In this document: one piece after another, positions 39,860 to 50,044 of the stretch
How the letters are laid out: every line of letters begins with the position of its first letter
How positions within the stretch are numbered: the first letter of the stretch is position 1
Assembly (NCBI GenBank): GCA_937625935.1
Contig: OW569374.1
Location: forward strand, 186,001 to 250,000
From: Tetramitus jugosus
Lineage: Eukaryota; Heterolobosea; Eutetramitea; Acrasida; Vahlkampfiidae
Direction of reading: 5' to 3'
DNA length: 64,000 nt
Notes under the pieces: model-generated
Seen by the model: the letters and a program-made list of their open reading frames with translations, nothing else
Databases searched by the model: none
What the model was told of the DNA's origin: nothing
Program-made: the position numbers and the translations under genes

Positions 39860-42800
39860 ATGACGCTATTGAATACACCACATGACAACAGCAACAGCAA
39901 CAACAGCAACAATAATAACAATAATAGTAACAATTCAAATGTGCACCAACATCAGAATCAACGAACCATTGATGGCAATGACGAGGATAGCTCCGGTAGT
40001 GGTGATGAAACACTAGTTCGATCACCCCCACCAAACAATAATACTCATCACATCAACAATAGCAACAATAGTAGCTCTAGAAGCAGCAGCAGCAGTGATG
40101 TTATTGGTGGTGGCAATGGTGATGAAGAAGAAGATGATGGTGGTAATGAAGAGGCTGATACAATGAACCATGACGATCATACATCAACAACAACAACATC
40201 GACATCTACACCAACAACAGCACTTGCTGCTGCTGAGACGACACAATCATCCATTGTATCATCACCCATCAACACCACTACCGCTACTGCTTCTCCGACA
40301 TTGCACGAAAAGGTATTGTCTTTCAAATTGTCATCGCCATCCGACACCATTCATTATGATGATGAGATGAAAATGAGGAGTCAAAATCATGTAAATATTA
40401 ATAATAATAATAATGGTAATGCTAGTGATGACGGTCTGATGAATAATCAAACCATCACCAAAAAGAATAGCAATAATGTAAAACCTGTAGTACAGAGCTA
40501 TCAATCAGCAACAGACAATGATAAACAGAAATTGAGCAAAACTCAATTCCTGCCAATAATGAAAATGAATCAACTGTTAGCACAGTATCGACATGTGATG
40601 GGAACAATACTGTTCGCACTCAAATATGTGACCATGGACACGAAGAAACGATGGAAGAGCTTTTTGGTTGGTCTTCTGACAATTGTTATTGTTGTTTTTG
40701 TGGTTAGTATCTTGTACAATTCTGTTCTGAAGGCATCAGTCATCTTTTTGAAGCTGTCAGAGGATCAAGTCGGAGAGACCGATGTGATGATCAATCCTAG
40801 GTTGACGAATTCAAGTGCAATTCCCTTTGTGAATGAAACGTTGGTTCGAGAGAAACTATATGGATATGGAGATATTGTAGGAACGAGTCCTCGGTGGATC
40901 ATGTATGGTCGTATAGAGAACCGTGACGATCCAAAGAAAAATGCAACTGCTATTTTGTTGATTACAGACACAAAACGAGAGAAGGAGATTGGTATTGGAA
41001 GAGCATGGCCTCACAGACCACTGGGCGAAGGTGAGTGTCACGCAAAGGACAATTTGTTGAGTGCAATTGGCGTAGAATCAGGTATTGGTCAGAGAGTGAA
41101 TGTTCGTTTGGAATTGGATGTTTTACTACAGGCCTTCTCAGGTGCCAATCAGGCCATCTCGCAGGATTTAAACTCAGAAGAACAAAACCAGAATGAAAAT
41201 AGCGATGACGGTGACTCCACTGCTACTCTAGAAAAGTCGTCGACCAATAAGAGTGGATCCAATGGATTTAGCAATACAACTGAGTTGCTAAAAACTATTC
41301 TGGTGTCTGCAGGAGTAGACTTTGCGCAACCAATCGTGGTCAATTTGACAGAGGTCGCAGACCAGTTACGAGCATCAGGCACTACAATACCTCCGCAGTT
41401 TGATATCTTGTTAGAGAGTTTGGGACCCGTTAACGTCACATTTGGTCAACTATTTAACTTATTGTTGGCGAATAATACGGGTGTTTTGGATTCACTTGGA
41501 GATATATATGGAGAATATTCCGTCATCGATTCCATTTCCTCACCACGAGGCAAGTTTCCACCCGCTCTTGGTAATGTTGTCATGCTCGATTCAAAATTTC
41601 TGTTACGAACTGTAACTGATACGATGCTTCGAAATTTTTTGCTGCAACTATTGTTAACAATTGGAGGTAGCGAGCAAGCTGTCAGACAATACTTGTACAA
41701 TTTTAAGGTGAATGAATATGCGTTGACTGTTGCTGCCATGTATCGAAAGAGGTTTAGTGTATATACAAAGAATCAGAATGACAGAAATAGTGACATAGTG
41801 CAGTTTACAAATGCAATTGTCAACAAGTTGGGTGTTTCCTTTCCTGCTGACATAACCTTTCCAATTATTCAGGTATTGGATGGACTTCAGTTCTTACGCT
41901 TGTTCCTGGATCAAATATTTGTCGCAGTCGTTGTGATGTTGGGTATATTAGGAGCAATTCTGATCTTTACACTTCTGTTGGCGAACGTGGAGGAGAAGAC
42001 ATATGAATATGGAATGTTGCGCGCACTAGGTCTTCAGAAATTGTCTCTCATTCAAGTCATATTGAGTCATGCATTCTATTTCGCAATACCTGGTATTATC
42101 TGTGGAATGATTGGATCGTTCCTGACGAATATTGCAATTGAATTCATCATAAGAAACAAGATTGTGAATGCTGATTATAAGATTCAATATGTTCTAAATT
42201 GGGTGTCTATCGTAGTACCGATTTTACTTGGATTGTTAATTCCGCTAGCTGCCAATATCGTACCCATTCGAGTAAGTAACCATGTTTTGTGATTCACATC
42301 TTTGAGACTCAACACTCACTTTATTTTCCTTAGACTGCACTTTCTAGAACATTGCGTGATAGTTTAGATATTACCCATCAAACATTCAATGAAACAACGG
42401 TCAAGATGATCAAACTTGAGAATCTGGGTGTCGAGCCTTGGCAAACAGCAGTGTCGATCGCACTTGTTGTTATTGGCTTCGTTGTTTACTATATCGTGCC
42501 ATATTCCTTTCTGTTCCAAAAGCTTCCTCTTTTCTTCTATATTATGAATGGAATCCTATTGGGTATGCTGTTGGGATTGTGTGCGATAGCAGTTGTTTTG
42601 CAGCCGGTTCTTGAGAGGATTGTATTGTTTTTTATATTGATTGGTCCCGAAAGGAAGATGCACACATTAATTTCGAAAAATTTGGCAGGCCACCGAAAAA
42701 GAAGTCGAAAAACCTTCTTGATGTTTACTCTGGCAATCGCATTTATAATTTTCGCTGGAGTTGCCTTCTCACTACAGGTCGTGAATATAGTTTCCAATGT

Positions 42801-44106
42801 GAAGTCAATTATCGGAAGCGATGCAACAATTCAGAGCTTAACTCAACTCTATCCTTTACCCGAGAAGGAGCTTAGTGCATATTTAAATTCTGAGATTGCA
42901 AACGGCACAGTTTATGGCTACAGTTATCAGACATTTGATCTTACTCAACAACCATTTATTACAGACTCGTTCTTCTCTTCTCTCGCTTATTATTCGAGCA
43001 GGAGAGTGGTTGTGTATGGAGTCTCTCAGAACTATTTGGACGTTGCATACTCTCAATATTTTCTATACTCGCAATATGATCGAGATCTCTCATACAAGTA
43101 TATTCAAAAGAAGCCTGATGTCATTGACAGTTTATACACCCAAGCAAAGAAAGCAAAGGTACGTGGAGAGAAGAGTGGGTTCTATCCAAACACAATATTC
43201 GATGAAAGAAATGACCAATCGCTTAATTCAACTGCTTTTGATCCATCAGAGAAATATCTCAATTATGTCGACATCATAGTGTCCGAAGCGATGCGACCAG
43301 TCACAGGTATCAACATGAAATCTCCCCTACAATTGCGTTTATATGCTTATAATCCTGATACGAACTCTAGAGCGTCCCAAGATTACTTAGCCAAAGCTCG
43401 ATCTCTTGTGTACAAGATGCCTGGTTACTTTTACTCTTCATATCAATTTACTGCAAGTGGTTCGCCGATTCTTGTAAGTTTTGATGAATATAGAAACATA
43501 GCAAGAGATTGTGCGAAGTCAATTGATTATCAATATGATGGCTCCATTCCCAAGCAGAAGATTTTAATCAGATTTAGAACACAAAACGCGCAGAAGATCG
43601 TATCCATATTGAACAATTTGAAGAGTCTAACAAGGGCAGAATTTGTTGTGATTAACAATGTCAAAGAGTTGATCAAGAGTACAAAGAAGACAACAGATGC
43701 ACTGCTTGGTTTCTTCAATGTAGTAGCTGCCATTGCCATTGTATTGTGCTTCTTTGTTCTGGCCATTAGTTTCACTGGAAATGTGCGAGATAATTCTTGG
43801 GAGTTTGGAGTTCTTCGATCTATTGGTTTATCGGTTAACAAACTGATACGTGCGTACATTTATGAAGCCTTATGTCTGGTAGTCTCAGCTTTCTTCTGTG
43901 GAACATGCATTGGAGTTGTCATTGCAGCTTCTCTGACTGCCCAGTTCAATGTATTCCTCGAGATGCCCTTCCAGTTCGATTTCCCATACATTCTATTCTT
44001 TACCATGATGGCAATGTCACTGATTGTAGCAGTTGTCGGATCATACTTGCCTGCAAGAATTCTCAAGAAGCAACAAATTGCTCTCGTTCTCAAAGGTAGC
44101 GCTTAG
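39860..44106 (+). CDS. FtsX-type ABC permease with two FtsX modules
   Basis: Two exons, 39860-42271 and 42334-44106, give 1394 aa. The 62-nt intron is phase 0. Residues 1-200 are Asn, Ser, Thr and Asp-rich and disordered. One membrane span follows at about 266-292, then a 400-residue extracytoplasmic domain and the first FtsX module (about 680-800, with EEKTYEYGMLRALGL). After the intron the topology repeats: spans, a second large soluble domain, and the second FtsX module (about 1250-1390, with RDNSWEFGVLRSIGL and the final PARILKKQ). The two E-[YF]-G-[MV]-LR-[AS]-[IL]-GL coupling helices are those of bacterial MacB/LolCE-type mechanotransmitters. No ATPase is encoded beside it. Likely role: membrane mechanotransduction or lipid/lipoprotein handling. 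Confidence 0.82.
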
Positions 44107-44195
44107 GCCACAACGCAATAAACACATCCGGCCAATCATTTCACCGCCATTTGCATGAAAGTTTTTCACTCGCCGAACAAACAACATTATCACAC

Positions 44196-45704
44196 ATGCT
44201 CAAATCCATTCCATTGTTGAAGAGATTCTCAAAGACGAGACTCGAGCACAACAGTCGAGCTACGTGCACCTTATTGAAACCACACACTCACCACCAACTT
44301 CGTACGTTTCTCACCTTAACCACACGATCACACAACAACAAATCATGTGAGGAGGAAACAGGAGAGAAGAACTTCAAGAAGCAACACCACGATCAAGAAG
44401 AAGAGGAACCAGCAAGCATCAAAATCAACACAGGTGCCCAATTATCATCATCATCATCACAAAGCAATCCAACCAATGGTCTATTCCCTCAAATGAACAG
44501 CTACGTCAAAATAGTTTCACCTCAAAAGAATAGAATCTATGTCATTTATCTCTGTGAATCAACCAATAAGAAATTAACGTTCAATGAAGGACCAGTCATG
44601 TTGGACAGTATATTGAGTTCGCCATTTGGTACGTTGATACCGACCATGACTCCATCCATGCAGACTCAGCAGCGCAAACTGATGAAAAAGAAATTGAAAG
44701 AAAAGGAACAGCAACATCTCAAAAGATTACGCAAGAGCAGAGGTTCGAGCGGCAGTCTTGAAGCAGAAGATTTGGAGATACGAGAGGAGGAATCAGAGCA
44801 AAAACAACTGGAAGAAGACGAGCAACATGAAGAAACAAATACTGATGAATTAGAGTCATCGTCTCATCACAATAACGTGTTTTTGTTGTTGCCTGCAACA
44901 ATGGAGGACATTGTACAACACGGAAAGAGGTACGGACAAGTGATTTACACAAAAGACGCGGCTCAGATTGTTCACAGATTGAATATTGGACCAGGGTCTA
45001 GAGTGTTGGAAGCTGGATCGGGCAGCTCCCATTTTACTCAAGTGTTGGCATGGCGTGTCGGTTCCACGGGCAAAGTATACACATTTGAGGCCATCAAGGA
45101 CAGTTATTTGATTGCAAAGAAGAATATGGAGAGATCTAGAATGATAGACAATGTGGAAATGCATCAGGAGATGCTGACAGAGGAGACACTGTCGACCAAC
45201 TATTCTCATATCAAGGATTTAGATGCTGTGTTTTTGGATATGAAGGATCCATCGACACACATACGCTATGTTCACAAACTTATGAAGCCAGGATCGATAC
45301 TCGGATTATGGTTGCCTACGACCAATCAAGTATCGGATGCATTAAAAGTGCTGGAGGAGACAAGAATGTATGCATGCATCAAGGTTCAAGAAATCATGGA
45401 GAGAAACTATAAGAGCAACTATGCAAGGTTTCGACCAGAAGACCGCATGATTGCTCACACGGGATATATGGTGTTTGCCACAGCTCTTCATCCAAATGCT
45501 GGATCCTTCTTCCTGAACAACACGACTCGGAACGAAAATGAAGACGAGGAAGCACCAGACGATGAGAAAACAAAGTTACTCTTTGATGGATTTTTTAATC
45601 CTACGACCAGAAGGTCAGCCAACGTAAAAAAGAATGGAGCCAGGAGGGATGAAACGCAAGTCAACCAGTCAACTTTATCTACGGCGGAAGGCGATTCGAC
45701 ATAA
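44196..45704 (+). CDS. tRNA m1A58 methyltransferase (TRM61/TRMT61B-like), probably mitochondrial
   Basis: Intronless, 502 aa from the first ATG; only TTG lies upstream. TRM61-class N-terminal lead: YGQVIYTKDAAQIVHRL. SAM motif I is VLEAGSGSSHFTQVLA near residue 269. Acidic motif II is KVYTFEAIKDSY. The motif IV-like strand is LDAVFLDMKDP. The family-specific C-terminal box is RPEDRMIAHTGYMVFA. The N-terminus (MLKSIPLLKRFSKTRL) is a good mitochondrial presequence, so I favour TRMT61B rather than the nuclear TRM6-TRM61 dimer. A charged Lys/Glu/Gln-rich insertion of about 90 residues interrupts the N-terminal beta domain. The C-terminal 50 residues are an acidic/basic tail. Confidence 0.85.
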   Translation: MLKSIPLLKRFSKTRLEHNSRATCTLLKPHTHHQLRTFLTLTTRSHNNKSCEEETGEKNFKKQHHDQEEEEPASIKINTGAQLSSSSSQSNPTNGLFPQMNSYVKIVSPQKNRIYVIYLCESTNKKLTFNEGPVMLDSILSSPFGTLIPTMTPSMQTQQRKLMKKKLKEKEQQHLKRLRKSRGSSGSLEAEDLEIREEESEQKQLEEDEQHEETNTDELESSSHHNNVFLLLPATMEDIVQHGKRYGQVIYTKDAAQIVHRLNIGPGSRVLEAGSGSSHFTQVLAWRVGSTGKVYTFEAIKDSYLIAKKNMERSRMIDNVEMHQEMLTEETLSTNYSHIKDLDAVFLDMKDPSTHIRYVHKLMKPGSILGLWLPTTNQVSDALKVLEETRMYACIKVQEIMERNYKSNYARFRPEDRMIAHTGYMVFATALHPNAGSFFLNNTTRNENEDEEAPDDEKTKLLFDGFFNPTTRRSANVKKNGARRDETQVNQSTLSTAEGDST

Positions 45705-45829
45705 ATATTTTTAGACTCGATTACAAAAAAAATCGATTTGAACATCCAAATATCTCCCTATACAATCAGACGATATTTGGATCAATACATTGTGCGCTGA
45801 GAAAAATTGATCAAAACATCAAGAGGAAG

Positions 45830-47890
45830 ATGATCGGTCCATGCTTCAGACGACGATGTGTTGTTTCTTCCATCAGTCGATATGCCTGTGCGAATAAGCC
45901 AAGAGCAAGATCACTGCTGTATGGTGTTACGCTAACGACACCAACTACACTGGAACTATCAGATCCATTCTCTCCTCGTGCTAACATTGTCAAGCAATTC
46001 CATAGAGAATTCACACATCCCTTGACAATCAATACCAAGAAGAATCAATCTCCCTATCGATTCTCTCATCAACAACGTAGTTACTCATCCAAGTCTAGTG
46101 TTGATATACAACCGCAACAGAAGAAGGGTGGTAGACTTCCCAAGTTTTTGGTCATCACGTTTCTGACTGCAACCATTGCGACGTCCATTGTCGGATTCAC
46201 TGTCTGGTTTCTCTTGTATTCTGAAGAGACTGGCAGAGATTTGAATTGGTTGATGAGTCGATTGATGATTGGCAATAAAATGGTGCTGCATGCAGAGGAT
46301 GAAAACAAACCGAATCAACCAAAGAGTTCCGCTGAAATGGAGGACAGAGAAACTGTTGTGATACTGGGTACTGGTTGGGGCGCGATCAGTATGTTTGAGC
46401 ACTTGGATCTCAGCAAGTTCAATGTCATTCTGATCTCTCCTCGCAACTACTCATTGTTTACACCAATGCTAGCGTCTGTTACAACAGGTCATGTGGACAA
46501 TAGAAGTATTGTTGATTCGATACACAATCACATCGAAAGACGAACCAGAAAATACAAGAAGTATAATCCGTCTGTCGAGTTCTATGAGGCCAAATGCTTC
46601 GATGTAGATTGGGAGAATCAAGTTGTGCTATGCGAGCAAACCAATACTCAGAAACACTTGTTGAGTCATGCAGATCAAAAGGAGAGAACATTTACAGTAC
46701 CTTACGATAAATTGGTGATCGCAGTCGGTTGCAGAACCAATACGTTCAACACACCTGGTGTCGTTGAAAATTGCTATTTTTTGAAGGAGATTGATGATGC
46801 AGAAGGAATTCGTCTTCAAGTGTTCACTAATTTGGAAAGAGCCAATTGTCCAGGATTGAGTGAGGATCAACTGAGAAAGATGTTAAATTTTTGTATTGTA
46901 GGCGGTGGACCAACAGGTATTGAGACCGCGGCTGAGATCAACGAAGTGCTGAAGAGAGAAGTGAAACACTACTTCCCTCATTTGGCACCGTATATGCTCA
47001 TTACAGTGGTTCAATCTGCAGATCACATCTTGAACACATTTGACCAGAAGATGTCGAGTTATGCTGAGAAGAAATTTTCGGAAGAGGGTATCAAAGTGAT
47101 CACAAACTCAAGAGTGATTCGAGTTTCCCCCACTGATGTAACTGTCCGTGACAAGAAAACAAACACTGAATTTGAAATTCCTTATGGTCTCTGCCTTTGG
47201 TCAACAGGCATTATGCAACACCCTTTGATCGAAAAACTCACATCTAAGATCACTGCGCAAACCCATACAAAATCTTTGGAGGTCAACAAGCATCTTCAAG
47301 TTGAAGGAATTGGGAAAACAAATGTTTATGCACTTGGAGATTGCGCAAAGGTCAATCAACCTCATCTTCTGGCAAAAATGAAGGAAATATTTGAAGAAGC
47401 AGATGCCAACAAAGATGGATTTATTCAGATTGAAGAACTGGAAAGATATGGCAAAGCCAAAGCGAGCGAGTATCCGCACTTAGCTGTCTTTATTCAAAAA
47501 TCTTTGAACGATTTTTATAAATTTGATGATAATGGAGATGGTCAGCTGGACGAATCAGAGTTCACAAACCTTCTTAAGTTTGTGGATAACCGATTAGAAC
47601 CTTTGCCAGCCACTGCCCAGGTAGCCAACCAACAGGGAAAGTATTTAGCTGATCAGTTCAACTATGGACATACCAAACCATTCCGCTATAACCACTTGGG
47701 TAGCTTTGCCTATCTTGGTCGTGGATCCGCACTGGCAGACATTGGTGGACACGTCGGCAGTGGTTTCGAAGCTTGGCTAACATACAAAGCAGTATACTTC
47801 TCGAAGCAAGTTTCAATGAAAAACAAAATTGCGATTGTGAGCGACTGGACAAGAACTATGATCTTTGGTCGAGACACATCGAAAGTCTAA
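45830..47890 (+). CDS. Type II NADH dehydrogenase with EF-hands (external NDE/NDB-like)
   Basis: Intronless, 686 aa. It should oxidise NAD(P)H and reduce ubiquinone without proton pumping at the inner mitochondrial membrane. Order: Arg/Ser-rich presequence; a membrane span at about 105-128; FAD-binding ILGTGWGAISM (about 178); NAD-binding VGGGPTGIETAAEI (about 357); then two canonical EF-hands, DANKDGFIQIEE (about 524) and DDNGDGQLDESE (about 565); then the C-terminal membrane-anchor region ending GRDTSKV. EF-hands between the dinucleotide domains and the C-terminus are characteristic of Ca2+-regulated plant NDB and fungal NDE1 enzymes facing the intermembrane space. Confidence 0.93.
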   Translation: MIGPCFRRRCVVSSISRYACANKPRARSLLYGVTLTTPTTLELSDPFSPRANIVKQFHREFTHPLTINTKKNQSPYRFSHQQRSYSSKSSVDIQPQQKKGGRLPKFLVITFLTATIATSIVGFTVWFLLYSEETGRDLNWLMSRLMIGNKMVLHAEDENKPNQPKSSAEMEDRETVVILGTGWGAISMFEHLDLSKFNVILISPRNYSLFTPMLASVTTGHVDNRSIVDSIHNHIERRTRKYKKYNPSVEFYEAKCFDVDWENQVVLCEQTNTQKHLLSHADQKERTFTVPYDKLVIAVGCRTNTFNTPGVVENCYFLKEIDDAEGIRLQVFTNLERANCPGLSEDQLRKMLNFCIVGGGPTGIETAAEINEVLKREVKHYFPHLAPYMLITVVQSADHILNTFDQKMSSYAEKKFSEEGIKVITNSRVIRVSPTDVTVRDKKTNTEFEIPYGLCLWSTGIMQHPLIEKLTSKITAQTHTKSLEVNKHLQVEGIGKTNVYALGDCAKVNQPHLLAKMKEIFEEADANKDGFIQIEELERYGKAKASEYPHLAVFIQKSLNDFYKFDDNGDGQLDESEFTNLLKFVDNRLEPLPATAQVANQQGKYLADQFNYGHTKPFRYNHLGSFAYLGRGSALADIGGHVGSGFEAWLTYKAVYFSKQVSMKNKIAIVSDWTRTMIFGRDTSKV

Positions 47891-47938
47891 CCGGTCAAGT
47901 TTGTACATAGTAAACAGCTTCAAGTGATAATTTACCGA

Positions 47939-49813
47939 TTATTTTACTCTGAACGGGATTGGTACTGCTCCTTTTTGAACTTCGTTGTAGTAGCTATTAA
48001 CTGACTCTGCATTGTTGGATTCTATTCTGTTCTGCACCGCGTTGATTATCACTGAAGTATCTTCCACTTTCCATTGAGAATTATTGATCTTAGCCTTGAA
48101 AGTGGTACACATAGGACCACAACATATTGCTAGTGCAAGATACTGTTCTTGTGTGCAACTATCTTTCACACTCGACAATTCAAAGGATTTAAGATTCTCA
48201 AATATGGGTAATCTAGCGTGGCTCTGAGTGTCAAGACAATCCAAATGCAAATGCTCTAATTTGGGACAATGTAAAGCTAAAGCTCTCAAATCTCCCAGGA
48301 ATATCGTTGGTATTATCTCCAAGCTTCTTAACTTGGAAAAGTAAATTGCGGATGAATTAACTAGTAAATTCTGAGTGAGTGTGACCTCATCAGCTTTTCG
48401 AATATAGTGGAACCCATGGTCGCGTGGCCCTAGTATCTTTAACTTTTTGGCAGCTGGGTTAAGAATCCGCAGAGGTGATGGTAACAATCCTGTTCTGAAA
48501 GGACGATAATCAAACTCTTCTATTGATTTTGGTATGGCTGACATAATGTCAGAAAACCCATGCTCACTTGCATCATGCAGCACCAAACGCTTCAATTGTG
48601 TACTATACTTGAGCAAAGTCTTCATCTGTTTTGGCTGAAGTGCTGATTGCGATACAATGGATACAGCACTGAATGAACCGAGATGTGGCAAGTCATTTTC
48701 TTGTCTAAAATTGCAGTTTCTTATAGTAAAGTACTTGAGAGTGGATGCAGTCTTCTTTAGCATAGAACCTACGAATTCAAGATTCGACATGAAAGATATC
48801 TTGAGCTCTGTCAATTGCGGCAACGTTGCACATCTTTCAATCACACCAGCATTGAATCCTGTAATCTCGTTTCCGTAATTGCCCAATGTACAATGACCAA
48901 GGCTCAGACTCTTGAGCTCCTGCAATTTAAAAATTGAAGACAGTAATGCCAGAGGTATCACAGTGAATGAGAGATCCAAATGTGTCAAGTTAATCGCACG
49001 CTCAAGCACAGTAACCAAACCATCCGCATCTCTCCTCGTGTTATGACCTTCTTTTGCCGTACCCTTAATCGTTATACGAGTGAGTGCTTCAATGTTTGGA
49101 TGACACAACAGCGAAGAAGCATCAAACTGCTCGTCATAATGCACTCTAAACTCATCATAATGTGACAATAGAGGTGCGCTATGAACGATACAAGAGCGAA
49201 TAAAATGATTCTGACATGAGAACGTGGTCAATTTCGTGAATTGAATATTGTCTGATGGCCATTTGGTCAACTGTGTAATGTTCAACCTGTTCTCAAACGC
49301 TGTAATATGCATCTCAATGGCATTGGATTGAGCAGCCTTCAACACTTTGATCAAATGCTCTTCGTTCCATTGTCTCAAATGAATTCTAAAGTGACTCAAT
49401 TTTGACTTGGCCAAGAATGAGGCAATGGATGACACGGTATCACTGTCCAAACACATCAAATAATCATTGTTCACAGCACTTGCCTCATTATTCAAATATC
49501 TACCATTCCATAAAGCGTCAACATTGTGTGGATGGTACATGATCTCGTAGAGAAACGGATGTACGCACGTGAGATCTTGAACCACTTGTGCCAATGGCAG
49601 GTAACGAGTAATGTGAACAAATGTGTCAACCGGGAGAGAAAAGAGTGTACTGAGGTGTTTCCTTCTTCCTGTCCATCCTCGGGATGGCGGTTTCTCTGGA
49701 AGTGGTTGTTGCTGTTGCTGTGATTGGTGGTCATTGTTGGATGGTTGATTGACCTGAAGAAAGTGATTGAGGTCTGTGGAACGATCTCTGTCCAAGCTGA
49801 CACTGTGACCCAT
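47939..49813 (-). CDS. F-box-like/leucine-rich repeat protein with N-myristoylation motif
   Basis: Intronless, 624 aa from the first in-frame ATG; 30 upstream codons begin with GTG and are mostly poly-Thr. The N-terminus MGHSVSLD fits the N-myristoylation consensus (Gly2, Ser6). A Gln tract follows, then an F-box-like segment (FSLPVDTFVHITRYLPLAQ, then LTCVHPFLYEIM). From about residue 120 to the end are leucine-rich repeats, for example LTHLDLSFTVIPL, LKSLSLGHCTLG and LEHLHLDCL. I infer a membrane-tethered SCF substrate receptor. It is convergent with NDH-2 (48 bp between stops) and divergent from polymerase alpha. Confidence 0.75.
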   Translation of the reverse strand: MGHSVSLDRDRSTDLNHFLQVNQPSNNDHQSQQQQQPLPEKPPSRGWTGRRKHLSTLFSLPVDTFVHITRYLPLAQVVQDLTCVHPFLYEIMYHPHNVDALWNGRYLNNEASAVNNDYLMCLDSDTVSSIASFLAKSKLSHFRIHLRQWNEEHLIKVLKAAQSNAIEMHITAFENRLNITQLTKWPSDNIQFTKLTTFSCQNHFIRSCIVHSAPLLSHYDEFRVHYDEQFDASSLLCHPNIEALTRITIKGTAKEGHNTRRDADGLVTVLERAINLTHLDLSFTVIPLALLSSIFKLQELKSLSLGHCTLGNYGNEITGFNAGVIERCATLPQLTELKISFMSNLEFVGSMLKKTASTLKYFTIRNCNFRQENDLPHLGSFSAVSIVSQSALQPKQMKTLLKYSTQLKRLVLHDASEHGFSDIMSAIPKSIEEFDYRPFRTGLLPSPLRILNPAAKKLKILGPRDHGFHYIRKADEVTLTQNLLVNSSAIYFSKLRSLEIIPTIFLGDLRALALHCPKLEHLHLDCLDTQSHARLPIFENLKSFELSSVKDSCTQEQYLALAICCGPMCTTFKAKINNSQWKVEDTSVIINAVQNRIESNNAESVNSYYNEVQKGAVPIPFRVK

Positions 49814-49960
49814 TGTTGTTGTTGTTGTTGTGGTTGTGGTTGTGGTTGTTCTCAACAAGAAGTGATTGTATGTTGTTACCACCCACAGTGTTAAGCTCGG
49901 CACTTGCGGAGAACAGACATCGAACTTCGCTCGAGTGACATTTGATGTTACTCCGACTCA

Positions 49961-49978
49961 CCAATATTGGCGCCAAAA
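49961..49978. promoter_or_regulatory. CCAAT box fused to an E2F-type palindrome in the polymerase alpha promoter
   Basis: CCAATATTGGCGCCAAAA sits 67-84 bp upstream of the polymerase alpha ATG. CCAATATTGG reads CCAAT on both strands, and TTGGCGCCAA gives TTTGGCGC on the minus strand, an E2F consensus. It is also 148 bp upstream of the divergent LRR gene. CCAAT plus E2F is a classic cell-cycle promoter pairing in animals. Confidence 0.5.
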
Positions 49979-50044
49979 ACCTTCCGTTGTTCTCCAAAAA
50001 AATTGGAGGGAAACAATAATAAATTCAAAAACAGCAAGAAAGAA

